Assembly (NCBI RefSeq): GCF_014650335.1
Contig: NZ_BMUT01000012.1
Location: 62,001 to 126,000 of the forward strand
Length of the DNA: 64,000 nucleotides
Direction of reading: 5' to 3'
Source of the DNA: Streptomyces hiroshimensis
Lineage (GTDB): Bacteria; Actinomycetota; Actinomycetes; Streptomycetales; Streptomycetaceae
The position numbers were made by a program, and so were the translations under genes. Below are positions 7,553 to 15,177 of the stretch, one piece after another; position 1 is the first letter of the stretch, and the number at the start of each line of letters is the position of its first letter. The notes below the pieces were generated by a model that saw nothing but the letters and a program-made list of their open reading frames with translations, made no database searches and had not been told where the DNA came from.

Positions 7553-8374
7553 CTACGGGTCGAGGTCCGCCGTCGACTGCTCGTCGAAGATCCGGGCGGC
7601 CTTGGCGGTCACCGGGCCGGGGACGGCGGGCAGTTCCCTGCCGTCGACGGCGCGCACGGCCTGGACGTCGCGGAGGGTGGAGGTCAGGAAGACCTCCTCG
7701 GCGCGCTCCAGGACGTCGTAGGGCAGCTCGGTCTCCTTGGCCCCGGCCCACTCCAGGACGAGGGCGCGGGTGATGCCGGCGAGGCAGCCGGAGGCGAGGG
7801 GCGGGGTGTGCAGCTCGCCGTCGAGGACGACGAAGACGTTGGAGGCGGTGCCCTCGCACAGCGCCCCGGCGGTGTTGGCGAGCAGCGCCTCGGTGGCGCC
7901 GTGCTCCTTGGCGCGGGCCAGGGCGACGACGTTCTCGCCGTAGGAGGTGGACTTGATGCCGGCGAGGGCGCCGCGTTCGTTGCGGGTCCAGGGCACGGTC
8001 ACGACGGCGGTGGTGTCGGGGCGCCGGGCCGTCTCGGCGACGGCGACGACGAGGGTGGGGCGGGCGGCGCCGCGTTCGGAGCCGAGCGGGGCGAGGCCGC
8101 CGGTGTAGGTGACGCGCAGCCGCCCGAGCGGCATGGGGTTGGCGTCGAGGACGGCCGTGCAGGCGCGCCGGATCTCGTCGAGGTCGGGTTCGGGCAGGCC
8201 CAGGGCGCGGGCGGAGGTGGTCAGCCTGGCGAGGTGGCGGGTGAGGGCGAAGGGGCGGCCCCGGACGGCCTTGAGCGTCTCGAAGACGCCGTCGCCGACG
8301 GTCAGACCGTGGTCGAGGACCGAGACGCGCGCGCTGTCGGCGTCGTACAGCGAACCATTGAGCCAGATCGTCAC
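7553..8374 (-). CDS. pabC: aminodeoxychorismate lyase / class IV aminotransferase
   Basis: A 273-residue class-IV PLP enzyme. Motifs are VSVLDHGLTVGDGVFETLK near the N-terminus, the catalytic lysine in AGIKSTSYGENV, EALLANTAGALCEGTASNVF and SGCLAGITR. The start overlaps the pabB stop as GTGA, which supports 4-amino-4-deoxychorismate lyase (PabC), releasing pyruvate to give p-aminobenzoate for folate. Branched-chain or D-amino-acid aminotransferases share the same fold, so the operon partner decides the call. GGAGGGA lies 9 nt before GTG 8374. Confidence 0.85.
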   Translation of the reverse strand: MTIWLNGSLYDADSARVSVLDHGLTVGDGVFETLKAVRGRPFALTRHLARLTTSARALGLPEPDLDEIRRACTAVLDANPMPLGRLRVTYTGGLAPLGSERGAARPTLVVAVAETARRPDTTAVVTVPWTRNERGALAGIKSTSYGENVVALARAKEHGATEALLANTAGALCEGTASNVFVVLDGELHTPPLASGCLAGITRALVLEWAGAKETELPYDVLERAEEVFLTSTLRDVQAVRAVDGRELPAVPGPVTAKAARIFDEQSTADLDP

Positions 8375-9441
8375 CGGATCGTCCCTCCGAGCGGCTGATG
8401 TGTGCCCGACGCTATCGCGAGCAGCCGGGAAGCCTTGAGCTCCGTCTCGGCCCACTCGCGCTCGGGGTCGGAGCCCCAGGTGATGCCGGCGCCGGTGCCG
8501 AAGCGGAGGACGGGGGCGGGGGTGGCGGTGCGGTCGATCCAGAAGGTGCGGATGCCGACGGCGAGCTGGCCGGTGCCGCGGTCGGCGTCGACCCAGCCGA
8601 TGCCGCCGCAGTAGGGGCCGCGGGGGGCGGTCTCCAGGGCGCGGATGATCTGCAGGGCGCTCTCCTTGGGGGCGCCGGTGACCGAGCCGGGCGGGAAGGT
8701 GGCCGAGAACAGCTCGGCCCACCCGGCGCTGTCGGCGATCCTGCCGCGCACGGTGGAGACGAGGTGGACCAGCCCGGGGTGGGGCTCGACCGCGCAGAGT
8801 GCGGGCACGGTCACGGAGCCGGTGGTGCAGACGCGCCCGAGGTCGTTGCGGACGAGGTCCACGATCATCACGTTCTCGGCGTGGTCCTTCTCCAGCAGAT
8901 CGGCGGCGGTGCGGCCGGTGCCCTTGATCGGGCCGGACTCGACGGTGCGGCCGGTGCGGCGCAGATAGAGCTCGGGAGAGGCGGTGGCGACCTCGACGCC
9001 GTGGGCGGGCAGGCGTATGCAGCCCGCGTAGGGGGCGGGGTTGTCGCGCGCGAGGAGGGCGGTGAGGGCGTCGACGTCGGCCTCGGCGGGCTCGGGCAGG
9101 GGCGCGCTGAGAACGCGGCAGAGGTTGGCCTGGTAGACCTCGCCGGCCGCGATGTGCTCGCGGATGCGGCGGACGCCCGCGGTGTAGGCGGCGCGGTCCA
9201 GGGAGCTCGTCCAGTCCCCGGCGGCCGGGCCGCGCCACCGGGCGGAGCCTGCGGGGCCGGGCGGGGCCGGGCGTACGTCGCCGAAGCGCGCGCAGGTCAG
9301 CCGCCCCTCGAAGTCCGCGACCACCGCCCACCAGCCCGTGGACTCCAGGGCTGCCGGGTCGCGGGTGACATCGCGCAGATCGGTGGCGAGGAGACCGCCG
9401 AAGCGGGCCATCGGAGGGAGGCTCGGGGGGAAGCTGTGCAC
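8371..9441 (-). CDS. pabB: aminodeoxychorismate synthase component I
   Basis: A 356-residue chorismate-binding enzyme. It has YQANLCRVLSAPL, the SPELYLRR segment, the GPIKGTGRT loop, DLVRNDLGRVC and the signature LFSATFPPGSVTGAPKESALQII, with GGIGWVDADRGTGQLAVGIRTF near the end. It would aminate chorismate, with ammonia from a separate amidotransferase, to 4-amino-4-deoxychorismate. No glutaminase domain is fused and no pabA is adjacent. GTG 9441 is taken; ATG 9411 (MARFGG) is the alternative. It is coupled to pabC by a 4-nt overlap. Confidence 0.9.
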   Translation of the reverse strand: MHSFPPSLPPMARFGGLLATDLRDVTRDPAALESTGWWAVVADFEGRLTCARFGDVRPAPPGPAGSARWRGPAAGDWTSSLDRAAYTAGVRRIREHIAAGEVYQANLCRVLSAPLPEPAEADVDALTALLARDNPAPYAGCIRLPAHGVEVATASPELYLRRTGRTVESGPIKGTGRTAADLLEKDHAENVMIVDLVRNDLGRVCTTGSVTVPALCAVEPHPGLVHLVSTVRGRIADSAGWAELFSATFPPGSVTGAPKESALQIIRALETAPRGPYCGGIGWVDADRGTGQLAVGIRTFWIDRTATPAPVLRFGTGAGITWGSDPEREWAETELKASRLLAIASGTHQPLGGTIR

Positions 9442-9516
9442 GTCATCGAGTCTATGGCGGGGCCGTCCGGAGCGGCCCGGGCGAACAATCAGGGCAGCAC
9501 GCTGCGGAAACGGAAT

Positions 9517-9544
9517 TTGAGCTGGCGCTGGAATCCGCTAGAGT
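9517..9544 (+). promoter_or_regulatory. putative promoter of the tRNA cluster
   Basis: TTGAGC (9517-9522), 16-bp spacer, TAGAGT (9539-9544), about 42 nt before the mature tRNA-Gly. The sequence is close to a vegetative sigma-70-type promoter and lies in the only A/T-richer stretch of the gap. Confidence 0.6.
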
Positions 9545-9586
9545 TCAACACGTCGCCGGGACGCGGAAGCGAACCGGGCAGACACT

Positions 9587-9659
<73 letters not shown>

Positions 9660-9694
9660 CGAGTTGGGGGATCTTCCCGAACCCCCGCACTCCT

Positions 9695-9765
9695 GGTGGA
9701 GTGGCCGAGAGGCGAGGCAACGGCCTGCAAAGCCGTCTACACGGGTTCAAATCCCGTCTCCACCT
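9695..9765 (+). tRNA. tRNA-Cys(GCA)
   Basis: A 71-nt tRNA. Acceptor GGTGGAG/CTCCACC, anticodon stem ACGGC/GCCGT with loop CTGCAAA, anticodon GCA. The 3' CCA is encoded (9766-9768). The next tRNA starts only two bases after it. Confidence 0.95.
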
Positions 9766-9769
9766 CCAA

Positions 9770-9841
9770 GGACGATTAGCTCAGCGGGAGAGCGCTTCCC
9801 TGACACGGAAGAGGTCACTGGTTCAATCCCAGTATCGTCCA
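9770..9841 (+). tRNA. tRNA-Val(GAC) copy 1
   Basis: A 72-nt tRNA. Acceptor GGACGAT/ATCGTCC, anticodon stem CTTCC/GGAAG with loop CTGACAC, anticodon GAC (reads GUC/GUU). CCA follows in the DNA (9842-9844). It is identical to copy 3. Confidence 0.96.
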
Positions 9842-9864
9842 CCAAGGTCTTCACGGACCTTCCC

Positions 9865-9936
9865 GCGCGATTAGCTCAGCGGGAGAGCGCTTCCCTGACA
9901 CGGAAGAGGTCACTGGTTCAATCCCAGTATCGCGCA
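9865..9936 (+). tRNA. tRNA-Val(GAC) copy 2, variant acceptor stem
   Basis: The body is identical to copy 1, but the acceptor stem is GCGCGAT/ATCGCGC, with compensating changes on both strands so pairing is kept. Anticodon GAC. No encoded CCA. Confidence 0.95.
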
Positions 9937-9967
9937 CGCTGCACCTGCGGAAACGCAGTGCCGTCCC

Positions 9968-10039
9968 GGACGATTAGCTCAGCGGGAGAGCGCTTCCCTG
10001 ACACGGAAGAGGTCACTGGTTCAATCCCAGTATCGTCCA
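9968..10039 (+). tRNA. tRNA-Val(GAC) copy 3
   Basis: Same 72-nt sequence as copy 1 (acceptor GGACGAT/ATCGTCC), exactly 198 nt downstream of it. CCA is not encoded here because the next bases are CCG. Confidence 0.95.
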
Positions 10040-10062
10040 CCGAGGTCCTTACGGATCTTCCC

Positions 10063-10134
10063 GCGCGATTAGCTCAGCGGGAGAGCGCTTCCCTGACACG
10101 GAAGAGGTCACTGGTTCAATCCCAGTATCGCGCA
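10063..10134 (+). tRNA. tRNA-Val(GAC) copy 4, variant acceptor stem
   Basis: Same 72-nt sequence as copy 2 (acceptor GCGCGAT/ATCGCGC), exactly 198 nt downstream of it. It is the last gene of the cluster and is followed by a strong terminator hairpin. Confidence 0.95.
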
Positions 10135-10141
10135 CACCGAT

Positions 10142-10181
10142 CGGCCGGAGGCCGGGGCTCATGAGCTCCGGCCTCCGGCCG
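10142..10181 (+). terminator. terminator of the tRNA cluster
   Basis: A 14-bp stem (10142-10155 with 10168-10181) with further pairing in the loop, followed by TTTCT. It starts 7 nt after the last tRNA. Confidence 0.85.
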
Positions 10182-10237
10182 TTTCTGCGGGCTGATTGCG
10201 CGCGTGACGGCGGTACAGCAAGCGGTACAGCAATACG

Positions 10238-10272
10238 AAGGGCCGGGCGCCTCCCCAGGTGCCCGGCCCTTC
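10238..10272. terminator. hairpin between tRNA cluster and small membrane gene
   Basis: A near-perfect 15-bp stem built from GAAGGGCCGGGC and its complement, loop TCCCCA. It lies about 85 nt past the stop of the minus-strand gene at 10357 and probably terminates it. Confidence 0.6.
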
Positions 10273-10356
10273 ATGCCGTCCGCCGTACCCCCGTCCCCAC
10301 GGGGTTGATCCGCCGGCTTGTCCCCGGCCCGGGCCGCTCTCCCGGGCCCGGGGCGC

Positions 10357-10575
10357 TCAGCGCCCCAGCATTCCGGCGACGGACGACGCTTGTGTGACGA
10401 CGGCGTCCCAGCCGCCGAAGAGGACGGCGAGGAACGCCGCGAAGGGCACCACCATGGCCACGGCGACCGCCGGGTGCCGGGTGCCGGAGGACCGCGGCGC
10501 GAAGAGGCCCGCGACCGTGTCCGCGGCCCGGTGACCGCGCGACCGGATGACCGTACGTCCCGCCGTGTCCGCCAT
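10357..10575 (-). CDS. small single-span membrane protein
   Basis: A 72-residue protein of unknown function. A basic N-terminal half (RTVIRSRGHRAADTVAG) leads into one clear hydrophobic helix (AVAVAMVVPFAAFLAVLF) and a short tail. ATG 10575 has AGGAG 7 nt upstream, which makes the small gene credible. It is divergent from the kinase region and stands alone. No catalytic residues are seen. It could be a membrane-associated modulator, but nothing in the sequence proves that. Confidence 0.65.
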   Translation of the reverse strand: MADTAGRTVIRSRGHRAADTVAGLFAPRSSGTRHPAVAVAMVVPFAAFLAVLFGGWDAVVTQASSVAGMLGR

Positions 10576-11257
10576 GGTTCCGCTCCTGGTGTGTGGGCCC
10601 GTCCCCTGCCGTGCGAAGTCGCACGAGCGGCGGGCGTCTGACCTCGGGGGACGAGTGCTGCACCCGCCGCTCGATCTCCACAGTAGGGGCGCGGGCCCGG
10701 CCGGGCGTCATGCCCTCGTACCGATTGGCGGGCATCCGGGAGGATGAGCGGGCACCGCGCGGCTACTCCCCTGGTTGGACACGGACGTCCCCGCTCTTGG
10801 GGACTTCCCGGAGGGGGCGGCCGGGCGGACGCCCGGACAGACACCCGGACAGGCGCCCGGAGGGAGTGCGGGAGTGCGCGAAGAGGGTGGCCGGAAGCGT
10901 GCGGGAATCGCCCCGGCATGGGTGACTTCGGTCACTTCGCGCCCACTTCTGTTCTTAATGATCTTCACCGCCCCGGCAGCCCCTCCCCTGCCCGCCGCAC
11001 ACGCCCCAGCCGCCCCTCCCGCCTCTGCAGGAACGAGGCGCTCCGGGCCGGGCCCGGCCCCAATCCCCCTTCGGGCGCGGCTCCTTGGGCCCGCTTCCCC
11101 GCGCCGGGGGTACGCGACCGCCGCCCCGGGCCCGCGGCCCGCCGCCCGCGCCGGGTGCGGGCAATCCACTGGCCGACGCATGCGCGGCCTATCAGCGCGC
11201 CCGCCCGTCAATCCGTAAGCTGTGCCACGTCAGACGGACCGGGCAGCGGGGATGAAG
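10576..11257. other. long intergenic region, no convincing gene
   Basis: About 680 nt without a convincing coding region: open frames here lack family features and ribosome sites. It holds an A/T-rich patch near 10950-10965 (TTCTTAATGATC) that may be a promoter, GTGAC/GTCAC inverted words near 10922-10935, and three near-repeats of CCCGGACAG around 10825-10860. Confidence 0.4.
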
Positions 11258-12577
11258 ATGGCGATGATGCGGCTCCGGCGCGAGGACCCGCGTGTCGTCG
11301 GCTCGTTCCGGCTTCACCGCCGGCTCGGCGCGGGCGGCATGGGCGTGGTGTACCTCGGCTCCGACCGGCGCGGGCAGCGCGTGGCACTGAAGGTGATCCG
11401 GCCGGACCTGGCCGAGGACCAGGAGTTCCGTTCGCGGTTCGCGCGCGAGGTGCAGGCCGCCCGGCGCATCCGCGGCGGCTGTACGGCGCGGCTGGTGGCC
11501 GCCGACCTGGACGCGGACCGCCCGTGGTTCGCGACGCAGTACGTACCGGGGCCCTCCCTCCACGACAAGGTGAACGAGGAGGGGCCGCTGTCGGCGGCTC
11601 AGACCGCCTCCATCGGGGCGGCGTTGGCCGAAGGCCTGCTCGCCGTGCACGACGCGGGTGTGGTCCACCGCGACCTCAAGCCCTCGAACATCCTGCTGTC
11701 CCCCAAGGGCCCCCGCATCATCGACTTCGGCATCGCGTGGGCGACCGGCGCGAGCACCCTGACCCACGTGGGCACGGCGGTGGGCTCGCCCGGCTTCCTC
11801 GCCCCCGAGCAGGTGCGCGGCGCCGCCGTCACCCCCGCCACGGACGTCTTCGCGCTCGGCGCGACCCTCGCCTACGCCTCCACCGCGGACTCACCCTTCG
11901 GCCAGGGCAGTTCGGAGGTCATGCTCTACCGCGTCGTCCATGAGGAACCGCAGCTCATGGCCGTGCCGGACGCCCTGGCACCCCTGATCCACGCATGTCT
12001 GGCCAAGGATCCCGAGGAGCGGCCGAGCACGCTGCAGCTGTCGCTGCGGCTGAAGGAGATCGCCGCCCGCGAGGCGCACGGCCTCTCCGAAGGCCGCCAG
12101 CCCCTGGCGCGGCGCGATCCTGACCGGCCGTCGGGCCGGCGGGCCGCGGAGTATGCGGAGCAGCGCACCGAGCGGCCCACGGTCAAGGCCCCGGCGCCGC
12201 GCCCGCACCCCCCTCAGGGCCGGCCGGAGTCCGGCCGCCGTCCGGCCGCGCGGCCGGGGCGGGCGAACGGCGCGCCCGGGGCAGGGCAGTCCGCCCGGGG
12301 TGCCGCGGGGGCCGCGGCACGGCGCGGCGGGCAGCCCGCGGCGCGTACGGGCGCAGGCGCCCGGCGGCCCCCGCGCGACCCTCGGCTGCTGCGGCAGCGG
12401 CTGACCGTCTTCGTGGTGGTGACGCTGCTCGTCGCGCTGGGCATCGCCGTGGCACAGGGCTGCCAGGGGCCGGAGCGGAGCGACAACGGGTTGCAGCGGA
12501 TGCCTTCCGTGTCCCGGAGCGACGGGCCTTCCGCTGCGTCGGGCGACGGGCTCGGCCTTGCCCGGGGCGGGCGCTGA
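11258..12577 (+). CDS. membrane-anchored Ser/Thr protein kinase
   Basis: A 439-residue Hanks-type kinase. Seen are the glycine loop GAGGMGVVYLG (24-34), catalytic lysine K45 in VALKVI, the C-helix glutamate in FAREVQAAR, the HRDLKPSN catalytic loop (~141), IIDFGIA (DFG), and GSPGFLAPEQ for the P+1 loop. After the kinase domain comes a ~120-residue Pro/Arg/Ala-rich juxtamembrane linker. Then a single membrane helix (VFVVVTLLVALGIAVAQ) leads to a short outer tail of ~35 residues without PASTA repeats. ATG 11258 is chosen (GGGGATGAAG before it); nearby ATG 11252 or GTG 11222 are alternatives. Substrates are unknown. Confidence 0.9.
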   Translation: MAMMRLRREDPRVVGSFRLHRRLGAGGMGVVYLGSDRRGQRVALKVIRPDLAEDQEFRSRFAREVQAARRIRGGCTARLVAADLDADRPWFATQYVPGPSLHDKVNEEGPLSAAQTASIGAALAEGLLAVHDAGVVHRDLKPSNILLSPKGPRIIDFGIAWATGASTLTHVGTAVGSPGFLAPEQVRGAAVTPATDVFALGATLAYASTADSPFGQGSSEVMLYRVVHEEPQLMAVPDALAPLIHACLAKDPEERPSTLQLSLRLKEIAAREAHGLSEGRQPLARRDPDRPSGRRAAEYAEQRTERPTVKAPAPRPHPPQGRPESGRRPAARPGRANGAPGAGQSARGAAGAAARRGGQPAARTGAGARRPPRDPRLLRQRLTVFVVVTLLVALGIAVAQGCQGPERSDNGLQRMPSVSRSDGPSAASGDGLGLARGGR

Positions 12578-12623
12578 CCGGCTGCCTCGGCGGCAAGGGC
12601 CGAGCCCGTAGGGCTCGAAGGCG

Positions 12624-13442
12624 TCAGTCCTGCGGGCGGCCCGCCGTCACCGCGTAGAACGACACGGCCGCCGCCGCGCCCACGTTCAGCGAGTCGATGC
12701 CGTGCGCCATGGGAATACGGACCCACTCGTCCGCCGCCATCAACGCGCGCGTGGACAGGCCCTCGCCCTCGGCGCCGAGCATGAGGGCGACCCGCTCCAG
12801 CCGGTGCGGGGCGGCCGCGTCGATGGACGTGGCCTTCTCGTCCGGGGTCAGGGCCAGGATCCGGAAGCCCGCCTCGCGCACGGTCTCCAGGTCGCGCGGC
12901 CAGGTCTCCAGGCGCGCGTACGGCACGGAGAAGACGGCGCCCATGGAGACCTTCACCGAACGGCGGTAGAGGGGGTCGGCGCAGTCCGGGGAGAGCAGGA
13001 CCGCGTCCATCCCGAGGGCCGCCGCGCTGCGGAAGATGGCCCCGATGTTCGTGTGGTCGTTGACCGCCTCCATGACGGCGACGCGGCGCGTGCTCCGCAG
13101 CAGCTCCGCCGCCGACGGCAGCGGCTTGCGCTGCATGGAGGCGAGGGCCCCGCGGTGGACGTGATAGCCCGTCACCCGCTCGGCGAGGTCGGGGCTCACG
13201 GCGTAGACGGGGGCCGGCGCCTCGTCGATGACGTCGCGCATGACGTCGACCCACTTCGCGGACAGCAGCATCGAGCGCATCTCGTACCCGGCGTGGCGGG
13301 CGCGCCGGATGACCTTCTCGCCCTCGGCGATGAAGAGGCCCTCGGCGGGCTCGCGGCGGCGGCGCAGCTCGACGTCGGTCAGGCCCGTGTAGTCGTGCAG
13401 GCGCGGGTCGTCGGGGTCTTCGATGGTGATGATGTCGGCCAT
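12624..13442 (-). CDS. TrmH/SpoU-family RNA 2'-O-methyltransferase
   Basis: A 272-residue SPOUT enzyme. The N-terminal substrate-binding domain (about 1-110, GLFIAEGEKVIRRARHAGYE) precedes the knotted catalytic domain. That domain has motif 1 NDHTNIGAIFRSAAALGMD, motif 2 MLGAEGEGLS and motif 3 VRIPMAHGIDSLNVGAAAAV. It would methylate a ribose 2'-O in tRNA or rRNA using SAM. The exact target cannot be read from sequence. It lies 55 nt downstream of cobA on the same strand. A second, divergent TrmH paralogue is at 62915-63748. Confidence 0.88.
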   Translation of the reverse strand: MADIITIEDPDDPRLHDYTGLTDVELRRRREPAEGLFIAEGEKVIRRARHAGYEMRSMLLSAKWVDVMRDVIDEAPAPVYAVSPDLAERVTGYHVHRGALASMQRKPLPSAAELLRSTRRVAVMEAVNDHTNIGAIFRSAAALGMDAVLLSPDCADPLYRRSVKVSMGAVFSVPYARLETWPRDLETVREAGFRILALTPDEKATSIDAAAPHRLERVALMLGAEGEGLSTRALMAADEWVRIPMAHGIDSLNVGAAAAVSFYAVTAGRPQD

Positions 13443-13497
13443 GTTCTCGGTCCTCGGTACGGGGTGCTCGGTCGCGGGGCGGAGTGGGCGGTGGGCT

Positions 13498-14781
13498 CTA
13501 GCGGCCGGTTCCGGTGCCGATCGTCACCACGTCGCCGATGACGATGACCGCGGGAGGCCGTATGCCCTCCGCCTTGACGCGCTCCCCGACGGTCGCGAGG
13601 GTCGCGTCCACGCGCCGCTGGGCCGCGGTGGTGCCCTCCTGTACGACGGCGACGGGCGTGCCCGCGGGGCGGCCGTGGCGCACGAGGGCCTCGGCGATGG
13701 CCCCGATGTTCTCGACGGACATCAGCAGGACGAGCGTGCCGCGGAGCCTGGCGACGGCCTCCCAGTCGACCAGGGAGCGCGGGTCGTCGGGGGCCACATG
13801 GCCGCTGACGACCGTGAACTCGTGCGCCACGCCGCGGTGGGTGACGGGGATGCCGGCGGCGCCGGGGACGCTGATGGTGCTGGAGATGCCGGGGACGACG
13901 GTGCACGGGATGCCGTGCTCGGCGAGCGCCTGGGCCTCTTCCATGCCACGGCCGAAGACGAAGGGGTCGCCGCCCTTGAGGCGGACGACGGTCTTCCCGG
14001 CCAGGGCGTGCTCGATCAGGGCGTTGTTGATGGCCTCCTGGGCCATGAAGCGGCCGTACGGGATCTTTGCGGCGTCGATGACCTCGACGTGCGGCGGGAG
14101 CTCGTCGAGGAGGTCGCGCGGGCCGAGGCGGTCGGCGATGACGACGTCGGCCTGGGCGAGGAGGCGGCGGCCGCGCACGGTGATGAGGTCGGGGTCGCCG
14201 GGGCCGCCGCCGACGAGGGATACGTGGCCGGGGGCGGCTTGGCCGGGGGCGGTGCCGGTGGCTGTGGGGGTGCCGGTGGCGGTGGTGCGGGCGCGGAAGT
14301 GCGGGGCCGTCAGGGAGCCGTCGCGCAGGCCCTCGATGATGGCGTCGCGGACGGCGGCGGAGCGGCGGGGGTCGCGGCCGGTGAGGACGGCGACGGTGAT
14401 GCCCTCGCTGCGGCCGGTGGCGGGCGTCCAGGCGGAGGCGGCGTCCGCGTCGTCGCTGCGCACGGCCCACACGCGGCGGGCCTCGGCCTCGGCGGAGGCG
14501 GCGCGGTTGGCCTCCGGGTCGTCGGTGGAGATCAGGGCGTACCAGGCGCCGTCGAGGTCGCCGTCCTCGTAGCGGCGGCGCTCCCAGCGCACCTCGCCGG
14601 CGTCGGCCATCGCTTCGACGGAGGGGGTGGCGGAGGGGGAGACGAGGAGGACGTCAGCGCCCGCGGCGATCAGCGCGGGGAGGCGGCGCTGGGCGACCTG
14701 GCCGCCGCCGAGGACGACGACGCGGCGGCCGGCGAGGCGCAGTCCGACGGGGTAGGCGACGGCTTCGTTGTGCTCGGCCAT
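13498..14781 (-). CDS. cobA: uroporphyrinogen-III C-methyltransferase (siroheme synthase type)
   Basis: A 427-residue CysG-like fusion. The N-terminal part (about 1-190) is the precorrin-2 dehydrogenase/ferrochelatase-type Rossmann domain (GRRVVVLGGGQVAQRRL, then ALISTDDPEANR). The C-terminal half is the SAM-dependent methylase (VSLVGGGPGDPDLITVRG, DRLGPRDLL, VRLKGGDPFVFGRGMEEAQAL, VVPGISSTISVPGAAGIPVTHRG). It diverts uroporphyrinogen III to precorrin-2 for siroheme and cobalamin. ATG 14781 has GAGGAG about 12 nt upstream. No cobalamin riboswitch was recognised upstream. Confidence 0.92.
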   Translation of the reverse strand: MAEHNEAVAYPVGLRLAGRRVVVLGGGQVAQRRLPALIAAGADVLLVSPSATPSVEAMADAGEVRWERRRYEDGDLDGAWYALISTDDPEANRAASAEAEARRVWAVRSDDADAASAWTPATGRSEGITVAVLTGRDPRRSAAVRDAIIEGLRDGSLTAPHFRARTTATGTPTATGTAPGQAAPGHVSLVGGGPGDPDLITVRGRRLLAQADVVIADRLGPRDLLDELPPHVEVIDAAKIPYGRFMAQEAINNALIEHALAGKTVVRLKGGDPFVFGRGMEEAQALAEHGIPCTVVPGISSTISVPGAAGIPVTHRGVAHEFTVVSGHVAPDDPRSLVDWEAVARLRGTLVLLMSVENIGAIAEALVRHGRPAGTPVAVVQEGTTAAQRRVDATLATVGERVKAEGIRPPAVIVIGDVVTIGTGTGR

Positions 14782-15133
14782 GGGCGTGCGGGTCTCCTCG
14801 TGGGCGGGCGAATGCGCTGGTGGGGACACCCTACGGTGCGGCGGGGGGTCGGGGGCGGGGTGGGACGGGCCCTTCCGGGGCTGCATGATTTACGGCGGGT
14901 ACCGTTCGCCGTCGAGCGAGCCCCCGACGCCGCCACAAATCACGCGTCACGCCCCTCCCAGGGCCCGTCCCACCCCACCCCCTCCCGCCGGTGGGCCGGT
15001 ACCCGTCCGGGGGTGGACCCGTGTCCCTTCACCGGTACCCGGGCACCGGTCGCCCGCCGTTGGGTCCGGGCCTCTGTACTGCCCGGGCGATCCGTCATTC
15101 AGTAATGGGCGGGCGGGAGACGACCCCGCCGTA
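14782..15133. other. intergenic region upstream of cobA
   Basis: About 350 nt with several overlapping GGTACCCG/CACCGG inverted words (14990-15060) but no recognisable gene. I looked for the cobalamin riboswitch core and did not find it. Confidence 0.35.
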
Positions 15134-15170
15134 GGCGGGCGCGCCGCACCGGCGTGGTGCGGCGCCCGCC
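15134..15170 (-). terminator. terminator of the bluB-cobT gene
   Basis: A 15-bp GC stem with a 2-nt bulge, starting 7 nt past the cobT stop codon on the minus strand. Confidence 0.75.
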
Positions 15171-15177
15171 CAGGGCG

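Larger units (their letters stand above)
9770..10134 (+). repeat. 198-bp tandem duplication of a tRNA-Val pair
   Basis: Copies 1+2 and 3+4 repeat with a fixed 198-nt period. The tRNAs are identical across the two units. The short spacers inside each pair (9842-9864 and 10040-10062) differ at a few bases, and the spacer between units is unrelated. Confidence 0.85.

Noticed and set aside
7553..9331. A 592-codon frame covering pabC and part of pabB
   Set aside because: The N-terminal part is a shifted reading of pabB. Both genes are complete with a GTGA overlap, so no fusion exists.
9770..10134. Regularly spaced repeats resembling a CRISPR array
   Set aside because: Each repeat is a full 72-nt tRNA-Val cloverleaf, the spacing alternates and spacers are short. 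There are no cas genes.
10708..11211. A 167-codon minus-strand frame in the long gap before the kinase gene
   Set aside because: Arg/Pro/Gly/Ala-rich with no domain, no ribosome site and no clear third-position bias. It is treated as noncoding.
14782..15177. Cobalamin riboswitch upstream of cobA
   Set aside because: I looked on the minus strand for the conserved B12-box-like core and its flanking stems and found none. The inverted GGTACCCG words are GC-rich but not a riboswitch.
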